Translations under genes and position numbers: made by a program
Shown: positions 1 to 7,847 of the stretch, piece after piece
Position numbering within the stretch: the stretch's first letter is position 1
How the letters are laid out: every line of letters begins with the position of its first letter
The notes under the pieces: model-generated
Database searches by the model: none
The model's input: only the letters and a program-made list of their open reading frames with translations
What the model was told of the DNA's origin: nothing
Assembly (NCBI GenBank): GCA_002293525.1
Contig: DBDJ01000010.1
Coordinates: 29,585 to 61,120 of the forward strand
DNA: 31,536 bases
Source: Lachnospiraceae bacterium UBA935
GTDB taxonomy: Bacteria > Bacillota > Clostridia > Lachnospirales > Lachnospiraceae
Reading direction: 5' to 3'

Positions 1-1392
1 ACCGCCGTTACCGCCATCGCCGCCCCTGCCGCCGGCCAGACCGTCTTTATAACCGTTGGCCGCACCGCTGCCGCCGATCCCGGCACCACGGTCGTTGCCC
101 GAGGCATCAAGGCTCGCCTGTTTATCCACCGCTTCAATGGTCAAGGTGGCATCACTTGTCTGAATCCCGCCATAAAGACCTTTACCCTTGAGAACATTAT
201 CTTCCTTCAGGGTCATGACCACATGGCTACCCGGCTGCAGACAGATCGCCGGCCCGCCGCTTGCATCCAGCGTCAGCTGATCCAGCGTGATCTTTAAAGG
301 ATGCGCTTTTGAACCGCCACTTATATCAATCCGGTCAGTTCCTGTTCCTGTAATGGTCACATCGCCGTTTACATGATAGATATCATCGGCAAACCGCCAG
401 CCATGTCCGGTAACCGTGCCGGACAGGTTCCGCGACACATCAATGATATTGCCCGGATCACCGCCGTCGGAGACCAGATAATTAATATTCCTGAGCAGAC
501 TATAGTTTAGCCGTGTCCCCATATTAAGTGAATAACCGGAATAAGCATGTACCGCAACCACCTTATTATCACTGTTATAGACACTGCTGCCGCTGTTGCC
601 GGGAGTGCTGTCAATGGTATAATAGGTATTCCTGTCACTGACACTGGAAATCGTGCCGGACATGGTATACATTCTCCTGTTCATCTCGCCGGGAAATCCC
701 GTCATCGTGATATACCCGCTTTCCATATCGGTATATCCCAGCCAGCCGGCCTGCTCTCCTACCGGTCGGTCCAGCTTAATGACGGCAAAATCATATTCCG
801 ATTGGTTAAAGTTGCCGTTTACCCAGCCGGACACCGAATAGATGATCTCGCTTCTGGCAATGCCGAAAGGCGCTTCCCCCGTGATGCCGTCGTACCCGGG
901 ATAAACCTCCACAGTGCCCCAGCCCCCGCGATCCGGATTATAGACACAATGCCCGGCTGTCAGCAGGGTATCTGAAGAAATCAGGTTTCCGCTTCCCAGA
1001 TAGGATCGGCCGTTTGGATATGTTGTAACGATGTAAGCCGATGTTGAATAAGGAAATTCTGTAGTATCAAGGACTCTTACCCTGTCATCCGTATCGATTA
1101 TGCTTTCCGGCACAACCCCGTCCGGAAGGATCAAATCATCGGGAATCTCCGGCACTATGCCCGCCATAACTTCCCCGGTACCTTCATAATAAACGCCTTC
1201 GACGCTTTCGTTTCCGATGGCGAATGACTCGGTTTCACTATAAGGTATTACCGTTCCGTCGGAAGCGATAATGTCGTATTGATGAGTATCGTTTTCTGCC
1301 GCCTCGGTAGAAAAACCAGACAAAAATATGGTTGATAAAAAAACTGTCGTTAATAATAAATTTAATATGTAATTTTTCATTATCGTTTTCAT
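1..1392 (-). CDS. Secreted V8-like serine protease with glycine-rich repeat domain, copy A (3' end outside window)
   Basis: The frame is open for 464 codons to the window edge, so the C-terminus is missing. The ATG at 1392 is chosen because GGGGGAAG lies 7 nt upstream. Residues 1-32 form a signal peptide (Lys-rich start, hydrophobic core, cleavage near TEAA). Residues about 110-310 are a chymotrypsin-fold peptidase of the glutamyl endopeptidase type (family S1B), with the triad visible as His148 in TAGHCVY, Asp201 in EYDFAVIKLD and Ser267 in PGNSGSSV. From about residue 335 a repeat region begins, ending in GAGIGGSG-type glycine motifs that suggest a beta-helix. The secreted protein probably cleaves extracellular proteins, perhaps after Glu; substrate is inferred from family only. 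It is a close paralogue of the next gene (same triad spacing). A conserved DIIASDGTVIPYSET segment follows the signal peptide and may be part of a propeptide. Confidence 0.88.
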   Translation of the reverse strand, partial: MKTIMKNYILNLLLTTVFLSTIFLSGFSTEAAENDTHQYDIIASDGTVIPYSETESFAIGNESVEGVYYEGTGEVMAGIVPEIPDDLILPDGVVPESIIDTDDRVRVLDTTEFPYSTSAYIVTTYPNGRSYLGSGNLISSDTLLTAGHCVYNPDRGGWGTVEVYPGYDGITGEAPFGIARSEIIYSVSGWVNGNFNQSEYDFAVIKLDRPVGEQAGWLGYTDMESGYITMTGFPGEMNRRMYTMSGTISSVSDRNTYYTIDSTPGNSGSSVYNSDNKVVAVHAYSGYSLNMGTRLNYSLLRNINYLVSDGGDPGNIIDVSRNLSGTVTGHGWRFADDIYHVNGDVTITGTGTDRIDISGGSKAHPLKITLDQLTLDASGGPAICLQPGSHVVMTLKEDNVLKGKGLYGGIQTSDATLTIEAVDKQASLDASGNDRGAGIGGSGAANGYKDGLAGGRGGDGGNGG

Positions 1393-1461
1393 TTGTTCAC
1401 TTCCCCCATAAAAAAATCAGGACTTTGTGCAACCGTAAAGATTATTGCTTTCTGCGTCAGT

Positions 1462-1509
1462 TTACCATTCCTGACAGCATTGGCTTTTATTGACATAATA
1501 CACAATCAT
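1462..1509 (-). CDS. Possible 15-residue leader peptide upstream of protease copy A
   Basis: In the long 5' leader of protease copy A there is a 15-codon ORF (MIVYYVNKSQCCQEW, stop TAA). It is preceded by AAAGGAGAGGTGATGCA, a better ribosome binding site than most genes here have. The equivalent leader of protease copy B has a mini-ORF in the same place with the same first three residues. This may be a regulatory upstream ORF or a real micro-peptide. Evidence is limited to the ribosome binding site and the paralogous conservation. Confidence 0.4.
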   Translation of the reverse strand: MIVYYVNKSQCCQEW

Positions 1510-1614
1510 TGCATCACCTCTCCTTTTTGTGATTGATTTGCTTTCAAGCTCCACTTACTTCAGTGCAATCGTTTTTTAATAAAAATAAGCAGAATATTGA
1601 ATTTCGCTACAATT

Positions 1615-1643
1615 ATTTTATTACTTAACATTATACTTGTAAA
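1615..1643 (-). promoter_or_regulatory. Sigma-A-type promoter of protease copy A
   Basis: On the minus strand TTTACA (1638-1643) is followed after exactly 17 nt by TAAAAT (1615-1620). The spacer AGTATAATGTTAAGTAA is nearly the same as that of the copy B promoter. It predicts a leader of about 215 nt before the ATG at 1392. Confidence 0.65.
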
Positions 1644-1649
1644 CCCCAC

Positions 1650-1765
1650 TTGGCTAATTAACAGTTTTCATGTATAATTGACGTTTGCATTTGCAACCCC
1701 CGGGAGAAAGCAAAAAAAGATGGCTCTTAAGCTTCAATTAGAAGTTGTAGTTGTTTAACGTCATT
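1650..1765 (+). ncRNA. Candidate divergent small RNA next to protease copy A promoter
   Basis: On the plus strand TTGGCT (1650-1655), a 17-nt spacer and TATAAT (1673-1678) form a possible promoter pointing away from the protease gene. The sequence just after it is closed by a perfect 7-bp stem, TGACGTT near 1679-1685 with AACGTCA near 1757-1763, with a further GCAAC/GTTGT pairing inside. No ORF with a ribosome binding site lies in it. I do not recognise the family. The block around the -10 box is conserved at the copy B locus (about 5574-5597) but the transcribed part is not obviously similar. Confidence 0.3.
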
Positions 1766-1775
1766 ACAGGTATTT

Positions 1776-1817
1776 GATATAAAGGAATCCTCAACATACA
1801 TTTGCCAAGGATTCCTC
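1776..1817 (-). terminator. Rho-independent terminator downstream of protease copy B
   Basis: The 8-bp inverted repeat AGGAATCC/GGATTCCT (1783-1790 and 1809-1816) is followed on the minus strand by TTTATAT. It sits about 60 nt past the stop codon of protease copy B. The T-run is short, so termination may be partial. Confidence 0.6.
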
Positions 1818-1877
1818 ACCAATTATATAAATATCATGTTCCGTATCTTGCTTTCCTCTACCTCAGCACCTGCCACC

Positions 1878-4800
1878 TTATGTGTCGGATTCTGCTATTA
1901 TCGCCGAACCAGGTTCTGCCGGCTCCTCCGTTTCCAGTTCTGCCGGCTCCTCTACTTCCGGTTGATCTGTTTCTTCTGCTGGGGGGGCTTCCTCCTCTGC
2001 GGGAACTTCGGTTTCCGCTGCTGCATGAATGCTCATTGCGCTTTCTCCAGCCATCTCAATCATAACCCAGCCGGCCACGCCCGGCGCCCACACGTTAGCA
2101 TTGACTGTCGATTCCCATATCTTGCCGTTATATAGTACTCGGGCTCCGAGCGGATAAGCATCCGAACTGTTCAGAGGCTGCCGCCATGCCGGGGGGGCCG
2201 CCGGCGGCTCTGCTGTATCGTCGGTTATTGTCCAGCCGGCCACACCCGGTACCCACACATTATCATCAATATCGGATCTCCATATCTCACCGTTATAAAT
2301 CACCTTATCTCCGGCATCATAAGCGTCATGGATACCGATCGGCTGCGTCCATAACGGAATATCAATATACTTATAAAGCGAGGGGGCTATGTTCGGCAAC
2401 CAATGGCTCATACTGTCATGGCTCTGAAGCACGATGTACAGGGCCGGCCCGCCGTCCGCGTTACTGCCATATACAATAACCTGCCCGGCTTCATAAGCGG
2501 TTCCTGCCGACCATGCCTGATAGACTTCACCGGCAACTGATAACCGATAGCTTCCTGTGGCTCCGTCGGCCAGGCTGGCAGAGATATAATAGCTCTTTCC
2601 AGCTTCCAGTAAGTGCCACAAGCTGCTCCGGCTGCTTTTCAGAACCGTCCCGTCAGCATCGTATAAAGTCAGTACCGGTTCCTGGTCGCCATAATCCAGA
2701 CTCTCAAAAGTATAAACACCGTTCTGGCTGGGAACAAAGACAAAATAGTTCTCTGAATTCGCTTCATCTACATCTACTGTCGGACTGTATGACGGATCTA
2801 TCGGCATTGCCTCGTCCATGGTCAGGCCACGTACAACGAACAGGTCAAATGCCCCCTGATCGGTATCCTGCCTGACCTGATTGAATTCGTCATAATTACT
2901 GGCGAAGAATAAATAAGTCTCGCCTTGACTCAGTTTATATTTTTTAATAAAATCCATTCCGCCCAGAATAAAACTATCACTCGCTTGATATAAAGCAAGC
3001 TTTCCTTGCGTTCCGGTGTTCCCATCGGAAACCGGTTCTATCAGCCGCAAATCACGAGTGTATAATTTTCCTTCCGGATAGGTATTCGGATCCCACAAGA
3101 ACATATATGGATATCCAGCGCCAATCATCATATATCTCACTTCTTTATTTCCGCTTCTGAATGAATATGTTCCGTCTTGAACCGGTGTAAACGCATAGCA
3201 TCTGGGCAATCCGCCGGCGAGGGATACGCGGACAGTTTGACCTTGCCATAGCGGCTCAGCAATATAAAAGGTTACTTTATTGCTTTCTTTCCTCTTTACA
3301 CCGTCATCATCCACATTGCTTGCTGTCACCCATGCCGTATACGTCCCCGGCGAATAGTCGGCCGCATTGACGCTTAAGGATGTGCCACTGGTAGTGTTTC
3401 CGGCCAGTACCTGCGGGCCGTTTACATCATCAAAATAAACCGTATAATAATGAGTATTATCACATCGATTCCAGCTCATATTTATCTCATCGCCCGGCAG
3501 ATAGACCAGCTTGTCTAATTGGAGCGTCGGCTGTGAAGGTGCCGGAATCGACAGGTACACGTCTATCTTCACATATCGGTAAGACGCCGAGAGGACAAAA
3601 GCGCTTGTCGGATAAACTGTTCCGGCATCTTCGGGGTCATTCCAATGGGTGTATCTGGGAGGCAAGGTAAGCCGGCCCAGGCTGCCAGGCACACCGTCGC
3701 TGCTGCCAAATAGGGGGGAATCAGCATAACCGCGATCACCGCCGCCGATGGCAGAGGTATGAGTGCTTTTCGCCGTAACAATACCGCCAGTTATCATAAG
3801 ATCAGCTCCGGCACCGCCGTCGCCGCCGTCACCGCCACGCAAAGGACGGCCTTCTCCGCCATCACCGCCTTTACCGCCGCCGATGCCGGCTCCATAAGAA
3901 CTGCTGGCCGTGATGTTGCCGCTATTAATGATAATGGTACCGCCGTTACCGCCGTTATCGCCGTCAGCTTCATCTCTATCTTGTAAGCCTACGCCATCAA
4001 TTCCATCAGCTCCGCCGCTGCCTCCGATGCCGGCACCACGCACTCCTACGACATCCAGTCTCGCGATTTCATCAGCAGCCACGATGGTCAGGGTGGCGTC
4101 AGTGGTCTGGATCCCGGCGTAAAGACCTTGCCCTCGAAGGATATTATGATTTTTTAACGACAGTATCACGTGAGCGCCCGGTTGCAAAAGGATGGCCGGT
4201 CCGCCGTCGGCATCCAGCGTCAGATAGTCCAGTGTGACTTTCCGAGGATTTGCCGCCGTGCCGCCGCTGATGACGATCCGGTCTGTGCCTGATCCTGTAA
4301 TCAGCACATCGCCATGGACATTATATACGTTGTTACTGAACGTCCATCCAAGCCCGGAAACCGCGTCAGACGCCGACAGGCTGTGCGATATATCAATCAC
4401 ATTGCCCGGGTTGCCTTCATGGGTAACTATGGTATTGATTGCGATTAACAGTCCATAGTGTAACCGCGTCCCAAAATTCTGCCTTAAGGAAGGACTTCCG
4501 TATGCATGAACCGCAACCGCCTGATTATCGCTGTTATATACACTGCTACCGCTATTCCCTCCCGTGCTGTCGATTGTATAATAGGTGTTTCTTTCGCTTA
4601 CATGGTCAATCGTGCCGGCCATGGTATACATTTGCCTGCCCATTTCGCCCGGATAACCGGTAATCGTAATACTGCCGCTTTCCATATCGGTATACCCCAG
4701 CCAGCCGCACCTCTCACCGATCGGACGATCCAGCTTGACTACGGCAATATCATATTCCGAGCTCTGTCCGTTTATCCAGCCCGATACCGAATAAATCATT

Positions 4801-5351
4801 GAGCTGTAGGCCATGCCGAAAGGCGCTTTCCCCGTTGCACCGTCGTATGCGGGATAAACCTCTAACGTGGCCCACCCCCCTTCAGCCGGATCATAGACAC
4901 AATGACCAGCTGTCAGAAGGGTGTCTGCTCCTATGAGATTGCCGCTTGCTATGTATGACCTTCCACTGGGAAACCGAATCGTAATAAATGCCGAAGTCCG
5001 ATAAGGAAAGGCTTGCGGGTTGGTAACCTTGGTCCGGTCATCATTGCCGATTATTATTTCCGGTAAATCCCCGGCGAACGTAGTCGCATCATCAGGGATG
5101 ACCGGCACGACACCGTCGGTAGTCTCGCCGGTGCCTTCATAGTAGCTGCCGGCCGTGCCGGGACTGCGTGCAGGGCCGTCCGTGCCCGTTTCGCTGTAAG
5201 GGATGACCGTGCCGTCGGAAGCAATAATATCCAGCTCGCTGGCGCTGATCCCTGTTCCTGTCGCTTCAACAGGAATACCGGCAAAATATATCGCCGCCAT
5301 AAAAACCGTTGCCAATAAATAAGACATATAATGTGTTATATTTTTTCTCAT
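1878..5351 (-). CDS. Secreted V8-like serine protease with repeat region and CBM5/12-like modules, copy B
   Basis: A 1157-residue secreted protein. The start at 5351 (MRKNITHYM) is preferred because AAAGGAG lies 9 nt upstream; an in-frame ATG at 5417 has no such site. Residues 1-32 are a signal peptide. The S1B peptidase domain spans about 115-315 with His150 (TAGHCVY), Asp201 (EYDIAVVKLD) and Ser267 (GGNSGSS). A glycine-rich repeat region with GAGIGG motifs follows (about 330-600), then a fibronectin-III-like stretch with SPGTYTAWVTA, and a region resembling pre-peptidase C-terminal domains. Three modules with the CBM5/12 pattern (W.....AY..G..V.YNG..W) occupy about 945-1100. The last 55 residues are a Glu/Pro-rich tail with no LPXTG or membrane anchor, so the protein is probably released or held non-covalently. 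The modules suggest binding to chitin, peptidoglycan or another polysaccharide (inference). It is the tandem paralogue of copy A. Confidence 0.9.
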   Translation of the reverse strand: MRKNITHYMSYLLATVFMAAIYFAGIPVEATGTGISASELDIIASDGTVIPYSETGTDGPARSPGTAGSYYEGTGETTDGVVPVIPDDATTFAGDLPEIIIGNDDRTKVTNPQAFPYRTSAFITIRFPSGRSYIASGNLIGADTLLTAGHCVYDPAEGGWATLEVYPAYDGATGKAPFGMAYSSMIYSVSGWINGQSSEYDIAVVKLDRPIGERCGWLGYTDMESGSITITGYPGEMGRQMYTMAGTIDHVSERNTYYTIDSTGGNSGSSVYNSDNQAVAVHAYGSPSLRQNFGTRLHYGLLIAINTIVTHEGNPGNVIDISHSLSASDAVSGLGWTFSNNVYNVHGDVLITGSGTDRIVISGGTAANPRKVTLDYLTLDADGGPAILLQPGAHVILSLKNHNILRGQGLYAGIQTTDATLTIVAADEIARLDVVGVRGAGIGGSGGADGIDGVGLQDRDEADGDNGGNGGTIIINSGNITASSSYGAGIGGGKGGDGGEGRPLRGGDGGDGGAGADLMITGGIVTAKSTHTSAIGGGDRGYADSPLFGSSDGVPGSLGRLTLPPRYTHWNDPEDAGTVYPTSAFVLSASYRYVKIDVYLSIPAPSQPTLQLDKLVYLPGDEINMSWNRCDNTHYYTVYFDDVNGPQVLAGNTTSGTSLSVNAADYSPGTYTAWVTASNVDDDGVKRKESNKVTFYIAEPLWQGQTVRVSLAGGLPRCYAFTPVQDGTYSFRSGNKEVRYMMIGAGYPYMFLWDPNTYPEGKLYTRDLRLIEPVSDGNTGTQGKLALYQASDSFILGGMDFIKKYKLSQGETYLFFASNYDEFNQVRQDTDQGAFDLFVVRGLTMDEAMPIDPSYSPTVDVDEANSENYFVFVPSQNGVYTFESLDYGDQEPVLTLYDADGTVLKSSRSSLWHLLEAGKSYYISASLADGATGSYRLSVAGEVYQAWSAGTAYEAGQVIVYGSNADGGPALYIVLQSHDSMSHWLPNIAPSLYKYIDIPLWTQPIGIHDAYDAGDKVIYNGEIWRSDIDDNVWVPGVAGWTITDDTAEPPAAPPAWRQPLNSSDAYPLGARVLYNGKIWESTVNANVWAPGVAGWVMIEMAGESAMSIHAAAETEVPAEEEAPPAEETDQPEVEEPAELETEEPAEPGSAIIAESDT

Positions 5352-5410
5352 TGATAAGCACTCCTTTGTAATATTATTTAAATTGCATCCGTTGTGTATA
5401 ATTAATATGT

Positions 5411-5431
5411 TTAACATATAATTACAATCAT
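5411..5431 (-). CDS. Possible 6-residue leader peptide upstream of protease copy B
   Basis: Six codons (MIVIIC, stop TAA) follow the strong site AAGAAGGGGGTGATAGT. The GGTGAT-N3-ATGATTGT arrangement matches the mini-ORF in the leader of copy A. Its TAA overlaps the ATG at 5417 that could extend the protease N-terminus, so translational coupling is conceivable. Too short to judge by coding content. Confidence 0.35.
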   Translation of the reverse strand: MIVIIC

Positions 5432-5531
5432 ACTATCACCCCCTTCTTCATGTATAAAAATAATATTGCCTTATTACCTGCTATAACGTGCTATTAATAT
5501 ACAAAAATGGATCGTCCATTATTATATAGAT

Positions 5532-5560
5532 ATTATACGACTTAACATAATGCTTGTAAA
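5532..5560 (-). promoter_or_regulatory. Sigma-A-type promoter of protease copy B
   Basis: On the minus strand TTTACA (5555-5560), a 17-nt spacer (AGCATTATGTTAAGTCG) and TATAAT (5532-5537). The arrangement is conserved with the copy A promoter. Transcription would start near 5525, giving a leader of about 175 nt. Confidence 0.75.
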
Positions 5561-5589
5561 TCGCTTTTATTCACCTAACAGTTTTTATG

Positions 5590-5785
5590 TATAATTTATA
5601 GCTTCGAAATAAACCGGAGCCCGTTAAGCCAAGACACCGGACAGAAACCAGCGAAATCTTCAGGGATAACCGGCGGACAGATATTATCGTGAACAACCGT
5701 GGGGCGAGTATGTAATCGAAGTGAAGATATGACTCCGCGTTAAAAGAATCCAATGCGGGGATAAGACACTGGTAGAAGCTGTCGT
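5590..5785 (+). ncRNA. Candidate divergent structured RNA next to protease copy B promoter
   Basis: A TATAAT (5590-5595) lies in the same conserved block (AACAGTTTTTATGTATAATT) as at the copy A locus, but the -35 region is weak. The following sequence of about 180 nt opens with AGCTTC and closes with GAAGCT (near 5774-5779). A second possible helix is CTTCGA with TCGAAG, and there is a hairpin CCGCGTT/AATGCGG (near 5734-5757). No credible ORF on either strand explains it. I do not match it to a known riboswitch, 6S RNA or intron. It could also be a degenerate mobile-element remnant. Confidence 0.3.
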
Positions 5786-5786
5786 A

Positions 5787-5822
5787 TAAAAGGAACCCTT
5801 GGCTAATTGCCTAGGGTTCCTC
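5787..5822 (-). terminator. Rho-independent terminator of the chemotaxis gene
   Basis: The inverted repeat AGGAACCC/GGGTTCCT (5791-5798, 5814-5821) has an inner GGC/GCC pair and is followed on the minus strand by TTTTATA. It lies about 60 nt after the stop of the chemotaxis protein. The placement mirrors the terminator at 1776-1817. Confidence 0.7.
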
Positions 5823-5882
5823 ATTTCATCCGGCAGCGCGGGATGGACATTTTTCACATATTACTGTTGCTGCTTCTTCTGT

Positions 5883-7403
5883 TTAGATGCGCAGTTCCTC
5901 CATCAGCCGGCCGACTACCTGCTCGATCCCGGCGATATTCTGGGCGGTTTCTGCGTATTTATCGACCATCGTCCTAGTGGTCTCATCGGAATGGCTGACG
6001 CCGTCGGTCATCTGCGCCACGACCTGAGATACTTCCTGCATGTTCCCTACCATATTGGCATTAGAAGCTTCTACTTCCTGGATGGCGGTATTGATACTCT
6101 GGATGTTTTCCCCCATCATGGAGGCGTCTTCAGTAATCTTCTGCACGCTCTGGTCCACTTCCTTGACCTTGGTCAGGGTGAGGTTGATGATCTTCAGGAT
6201 CTCAGTGATGGAGCCGGTCATCTTGTCGGAGGTCTGTTCCAGATGCTGCAGGGCCTCGAATATGCTGTTGGAAGAGCTCTGGGTCCCGAGACTTAGGTTG
6301 CGGATCTCATCGGCCACCACGGCAAAGCCTCTCCCCGCTTCGCCGGCCCGTGCTGCTTCAATAGAAGCATTGAGGGACAGCAGGTTGGTCTGGCTGGTAA
6401 TGTTGTCGATGGTCTGGGCTTCTTCTTTCATGACAGTAAATTCCTTTTTGAAATCCTGAAGTACCCGGTCGACTTCAGCGGACAGGTCGGCCATCAGATT
6501 GGCAGAAGCCACCACTTCACCAAGTTCCTCGGCGCCGGCATGAGCATTGGCAGCCGAGCCGGATACCAGGGCTACCATCTGACCGATCATCGCGGCAACG
6601 TTCTGAACCTGATCGTTGATTTCTTCCGTCAGCCGGATGGAGGAATTGGTGGTGTCCTGCAGGACTACGTTCTGGTCCGTCAGCGAGTTCATGCTGAACA
6701 CAACATCATTGGCACTTTCCATGTTTTCGTCGGCGAGCTCCCGGACCGTTGCCATACCGGTTACGATGGTGGAGCTGGCGGTGGTGACAGCTTCGATGGT
6801 GGTGACGACTTTGTCCAGGTTGCCTTTTACCGAACGCAGCATCGAACCGTCGGAGGCCGAAAGATGGTTGATCGACAGGATGTAGCCGAAATAACAGAGC
6901 AGGATACTCGCCACCTGGATCTCGTAATCGGTCAGATCGGTGGCCTGGTTCTGGCCGTTGGCCATGCGTACGCCGATACTGATCCCTAAGAGCAACAGGT
7001 TCAGGATGCCGCACTGCAAGATAAAAGTACGGTTTTTATACAGAATAAATACACTGGCCAGCGGCAGGATGTAGACATAGGCCAGCGTCGAGGTCGTCGT
7101 CAGCATGACAAACATGTAAAAGATGCTGTATCCGGCCAAGGCCACGTATTTGTAGGCATCAGTCCCTTTTCCCTTGACCTTTAAAACAACTAGGCCGACA
7201 AAAAACGGGACCCAGCACATCAGCAAAAACATAATATAATAGTCGATGCCCCGCAGTCCCTTGACGATTTCGATCACATAGGCCGCCGACAGGACGATAC
7301 ACAAGGTCATCCATGCACTCCTGGCCTTACTATTGCCACTTTCCTTAAAAAACTGTTCATCATATTCCTTTTCGTTGCTGAGTAGACTTTTTTCTTTTTC
7401 CAT
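5883..7403 (-). CDS. Methyl-accepting chemotaxis protein (membrane-embedded sensor, no HAMP)
   Basis: A 506-residue chemoreceptor. Residues about 31-50, 56-76, 84-104, 106-122, 127-146 and 163-180 are hydrophobic, giving roughly six membrane segments with almost no extracellular sensor domain. After these comes a cytoplasmic helical region with no recognisable HAMP domain. The conserved signalling hairpin is at about 335-370 (NLLSLNASIEAARAGEAGRG, then FAVVADEIRNLS), the part that contacts CheA/CheW. Gln/Glu-rich helices on either side probably carry the methylation sites. The ligand is unknown; receptors of this layout can sense membrane-related signals. The ATG at 7403 has AAGGAG upstream. 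It has its own promoter and terminator, so it is probably monocistronic. No other chemotaxis gene is in the window. Confidence 0.93.
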   Translation of the reverse strand: MEKEKSLLSNEKEYDEQFFKESGNSKARSAWMTLCIVLSAAYVIEIVKGLRGIDYYIMFLLMCWVPFFVGLVVLKVKGKGTDAYKYVALAGYSIFYMFVMLTTTSTLAYVYILPLASVFILYKNRTFILQCGILNLLLLGISIGVRMANGQNQATDLTDYEIQVASILLCYFGYILSINHLSASDGSMLRSVKGNLDKVVTTIEAVTTASSTIVTGMATVRELADENMESANDVVFSMNSLTDQNVVLQDTTNSSIRLTEEINDQVQNVAAMIGQMVALVSGSAANAHAGAEELGEVVASANLMADLSAEVDRVLQDFKKEFTVMKEEAQTIDNITSQTNLLSLNASIEAARAGEAGRGFAVVADEIRNLSLGTQSSSNSIFEALQHLEQTSDKMTGSITEILKIINLTLTKVKEVDQSVQKITEDASMMGENIQSINTAIQEVEASNANMVGNMQEVSQVVAQMTDGVSHSDETTRTMVDKYAETAQNIAGIEQVVGRLMEELRI

Positions 7404-7525
7404 TTCCTGGCTCTCTCCTTAAATTATTTTCCCGTATTATTCCGTACTCTGCAATGAATCGTAGGTTCCGCTTTTTTAATAACATATATGCGGAGTTTCG
7501 TGTGGATAAAATTCTTTTTCTAGTT

Positions 7526-7554
7526 ATTATAACATATCTCAATAAAATTGTCAG
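7526..7554 (-). promoter_or_regulatory. Sigma-A-type promoter of the chemotaxis gene
   Basis: On the minus strand CTGACA (7549-7554), a 17-nt spacer and TATAAT (7526-7531). This gives a leader of about 115 nt, which contains a possible CCGC/GCGG hairpin. Confidence 0.7.
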
Positions 7555-7563
7555 GTGCTTTTG

Positions 7564-7627
7564 CGCTTAATTACTCTTCCTGATCTTCCTGAATCTTCCT
7601 GAATTATACGCTTAACTACTCTTCCCG
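7564..7627. repeat. Short direct repeats in the spacer after the polysaccharide locus
   Basis: Two near-identical 17-mers (CGCTTAATTACTCTTCC and CGCTTAACTACTCTTCC), about 44 bp apart, flank two copies of ATCTTCCTGA. The stretch lies between the terminator of the polysaccharide operon and the chemotaxis promoter. No function is apparent; slipped-strand expansion would explain it. Confidence 0.6.
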
Positions 7628-7646
7628 AGCGACATCGAACCCAACT

Positions 7647-7678
7647 TAAAAACCGTGCGTACAACAAAGGTACGCACG
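7647..7678 (-). terminator. Rho-independent terminator of the polysaccharide operon
   Basis: A perfect 9-bp stem (7654-7662 with 7670-7678, CGTGCGTAC/GTACGCACG) with a 7-nt loop is followed on the minus strand by GGTTTTTAAG. It lies about 170 nt beyond the flippase stop codon. The intervening 7679-7847 has no gene I can support. The arm shares GGTACGCAC with a hairpin element at 19691-19717. Confidence 0.8.
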
Positions 7679-7847
7679 ACATTTTCATCGACTTATTCCT
7701 ATGTATCACTTCGTAATTCCGCCGCAAACACTTCATTCAGAGCTTCATTCCATTTCTTGCCATGTCCTCTCGTTCTGATATTAGCCATATTGTAAGCTGG
7801 TCGCGGCTATTCATTGTTACCGTTTACAGGTGTTCGCAGGTAGTATC

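Noticed and set aside
3759..4122. Ala/Pro-rich plus-strand open frames opposite the glycine-rich part of protease copy B
   Set aside because: They arise because GGC/GGT-rich coding sequence reads as GCC/CCG on the other strand; no ribosome binding site or domain.
5352..5417. A longer N-terminus for protease copy B beginning MLNILIIHNG
   Set aside because: It lacks a ribosome binding site, overlaps the mini-ORF stop and would put 22 hydrophilic residues before a normal signal peptide; the ATG at 5351 has AAAGGAG at the right distance.
5600..5785. The orphan sequence as a cobalamin or c-di-GMP riboswitch
   Set aside because: It shares a few short strings with the cobalamin type (AAGCCAAGACACC) but lacks the other core elements and does not precede a gene on its strand.
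7737..7814. A 25-codon open frame (MNSRDQLTIWLISERED...) on the minus strand after the flippase gene
   Set aside because: No ribosome binding site, no recognisable domain, and it lies between the flippase stop and the terminator; more likely 3' untranslated sequence.
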